From NCBI RefSeq assembly GCF_030160755.1, contig NZ_BSOY01000029.1, positions 1-32,949 of the forward strand: a DNA stretch of 32,949 nucleotides. The letters run 5' to 3'. Positions 31,889 through 32,949 of this stretch are shown piece by piece. How positions within the stretch are numbered: the stretch's first letter is position 1; every line of letters begins with the position of its first letter. This DNA comes from Brevundimonas denitrificans. GTDB lineage: Bacteria; Pseudomonadota; Alphaproteobacteria; Caulobacterales; Caulobacteraceae. Under the pieces are notes generated by a model. That model was not told where the DNA came from. It did no database searches and saw nothing but the letters and a program-made list of their open reading frames with translations. Made by a program: the position numbers and the translations under genes.

Positions 31889-32949
31889 AACCCGACGGGC
31901 TGCACGGGCTGACGGCGCTCGAGGCTGAACAGCGTCTGGCTTCGGTCGGCGCCAACGAGATCGAGGCGACCGGCCGCCGGAACCTGTGGCGCATCGTCAG
32001 GGACACCCTGCGCGAGCCGATGTTCCTGCTGCTGGCCGCCGCCGCCGTCCTCTATCTCGCCCTCGGCGACCTCGGCGAGGGCCTGTTCCTGATGATCGGC
32101 GCCGTGGTCGCCATCGGTCTCGTCGTGATCCAGGAAGCGCGCAGCGAGGGCGCGCTGGCCGCGCTGCGCGACCTCGCCCAGCCTTGGGCGCGGGTCATTC
32201 GCGACGGAGTCGACCGGCGGATTCCCACCCGCGAGCTGGTCCCCGACGACATCCTGCTGATCGCCGAGGGGGAGCGGCTGCCCGCCGACGGCGTGCTCAG
32301 GGCGGGCGATGTGCTGGGCGTCGACGAATCGACCCTGACCGGGGAGTCCGCGCCGGTGTCCAAGGAGCCGGCCGCCTCCGACGCCCGGCTCGACGACTGG
32401 CCCGAACCGGGGGCCGAGACGGGCCCCTTCCTGTTCGCGGGAACCCTGGTGGTCCGGGGGCATGGGGTGGTGCGGGTCGTTCGTACGGGCCCACGGTCCG
32501 CCCTGGGGCGCATCGGACGATCGCTCGCCGGGATCGCCCAGGAACCGTCGCCGCTGCAGAAGACCGCCGGGCGGCTGGTCGGCGTGCTCGGCGGCGTGGC
32601 CATCGTCTTCTGCGGGGTGGTGGCCCTGACCTATGGCCTGCTGCGCGACGACTGGATCGGCGGGGTGCTGGCGGGCATCACCGTCGCCATCGCGCTCATC
32701 CCGGAAGAGTTTCCGATGGTGCTGGCGGTGTTCCTGGCGGCGGGCGCGCTGCGGCTGGCCCGCCACCAGGTGCTGGCGCGACGCGGCGCGGCGATCGAGG
32801 CGCTGGGCGGCGCCACCGTCCTGTGCGTCGACAAGACCGGCACTCTGACCGAGAACCGCATGCAGGTGGCCCGCCTGTGGACGCCCGAGGGCGACACGGC
32901 GGTCGCGGATTCCGGGCCGCCGGTCGGGGCGGCGGCCGGATTGCTCCGG
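31885..32949 (+). CDS. Cation-translocating P-type ATPase (C-terminal half cut by window edge)
   Basis: The first 355 residues of a P-type cation pump in the inner membrane. GLTALEAEQRLASVGANEIE is the cation-ATPase N-terminal domain. Helices 1-2 (PMFLLLAAAAVLYLALGD) precede the actuator domain with STLTGESAPVSK (TGES, 152-155). Helices 3-4 carry IPEEFPMVLAVFLA (residues 272-285) in place of the usual P2-type IPEGLP. The phosphorylation motif is DKTGTLT with Asp316. There is no CPx motif or heavy-metal-binding domain, so P1B heavy-metal pumps are unlikely; Ca, Mg, Mn or Na/K type is not decided. The ATG at 31885 has GGAG eleven bases upstream and overlaps a short ORF. The FNR/FixK-type box upstream suggests low-oxygen control. 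Confidence 0.93.
   Translation, partial: MKPDGLHGLTALEAEQRLASVGANEIEATGRRNLWRIVRDTLREPMFLLLAAAAVLYLALGDLGEGLFLMIGAVVAIGLVVIQEARSEGALAALRDLAQPWARVIRDGVDRRIPTRELVPDDILLIAEGERLPADGVLRAGDVLGVDESTLTGESAPVSKEPAASDARLDDWPEPGAETGPFLFAGTLVVRGHGVVRVVRTGPRSALGRIGRSLAGIAQEPSPLQKTAGRLVGVLGGVAIVFCGVVALTYGLLRDDWIGGVLAGITVAIALIPEEFPMVLAVFLAAGALRLARHQVLARRGAAIEALGGATVLCVDKTGTLTENRMQVARLWTPEGDTAVADSGPPVGAAAGLLR

Overview
The window is high-GC, gene-dense chromosomal DNA. It reads like an alphaproteobacterium of the Caulobacteraceae, most likely Brevundimonas or a close relative. This assignment is inference: it rests on GC-rich codon use, the DUF4170/CysQ/PmbA neighbours of the lipid A genes, an exodeoxyribonuclease VII / purD neighbourhood, and many small Caulobacterales-type genes (DUF3297, DUF805, Pr6Pr, ODP-type beta-lactamase fold). 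I see no rRNA, CRISPR array, insertion sequence, integrase or phage gene. No stretch longer than 300 bases lacks a gene. Both ends cut a gene: xseA on the left and a P-type ATPase on the right.

Layout. 1-5 kb: xseA (partial, minus), a small exported protein, two small membrane proteins, purD and a haemolysin III-type membrane protein on the plus strand, then an L,D-transpeptidase-like lipoprotein on the minus strand. 5.3-6.6 kb: a secreted metal-dependent amidohydrolase. 6.6-11.5 kb: a tightly coupled minus-strand operon msbA > DUF374 acyltransferase > waaA > lpxK, which finishes and exports the Kdo-lipid A core; its genes overlap by ATGA, GTGA and ATGA. 11.5-17 kb: an accessory block with a 42-aa CxxH/CxxC protein, a winged-helix regulator fused to a polytopic membrane domain, an ArsR-SRPBCC-DUF1801-DUF1801 operon, a divergent TetR / diiron-domain pair, and a dual-specificity-type phosphatase.

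17-23 kb: a long minus-strand run of a small membrane protein, DUF4170, CysQ-type phosphatase, PmbA, MAPEG protein, M14 metallopeptidase, a membrane protein and a DUF1579-like protein. The last is divergent from a YafY-type WYL regulator, with a perfect inverted repeat between them. In many alphaproteobacteria PmbA-CysQ-DUF4170 directly precede the lipid A genes, so the 11.5-17 kb block looks like an interruption of an ancestral neighbourhood.

24-28.8 kb: a small exported protein, UbiD, a Pr6Pr membrane protein coupled to an XRE-type regulator, an aldo/keto reductase and an alpha/beta hydrolase, all minus. 28.9-32.9 kb, plus strand: DUF3297, a secreted M28 peptidase, DUF4190 and DUF805 membrane proteins, tRNA-Leu(UAA), then a P-type ATPase preceded by a perfect FNR/FixK-type palindrome and a short overlapping upstream ORF.

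Most of the window is ordinary housekeeping DNA. I found no strong case for a wholly new system. The best leads are the membrane-embedded winged-helix regulator, the four candidate operators (ArsR, TetR, YafY, FNR/FixK-like), the 42-aa putative zinc protein and the P-type ATPase leader.
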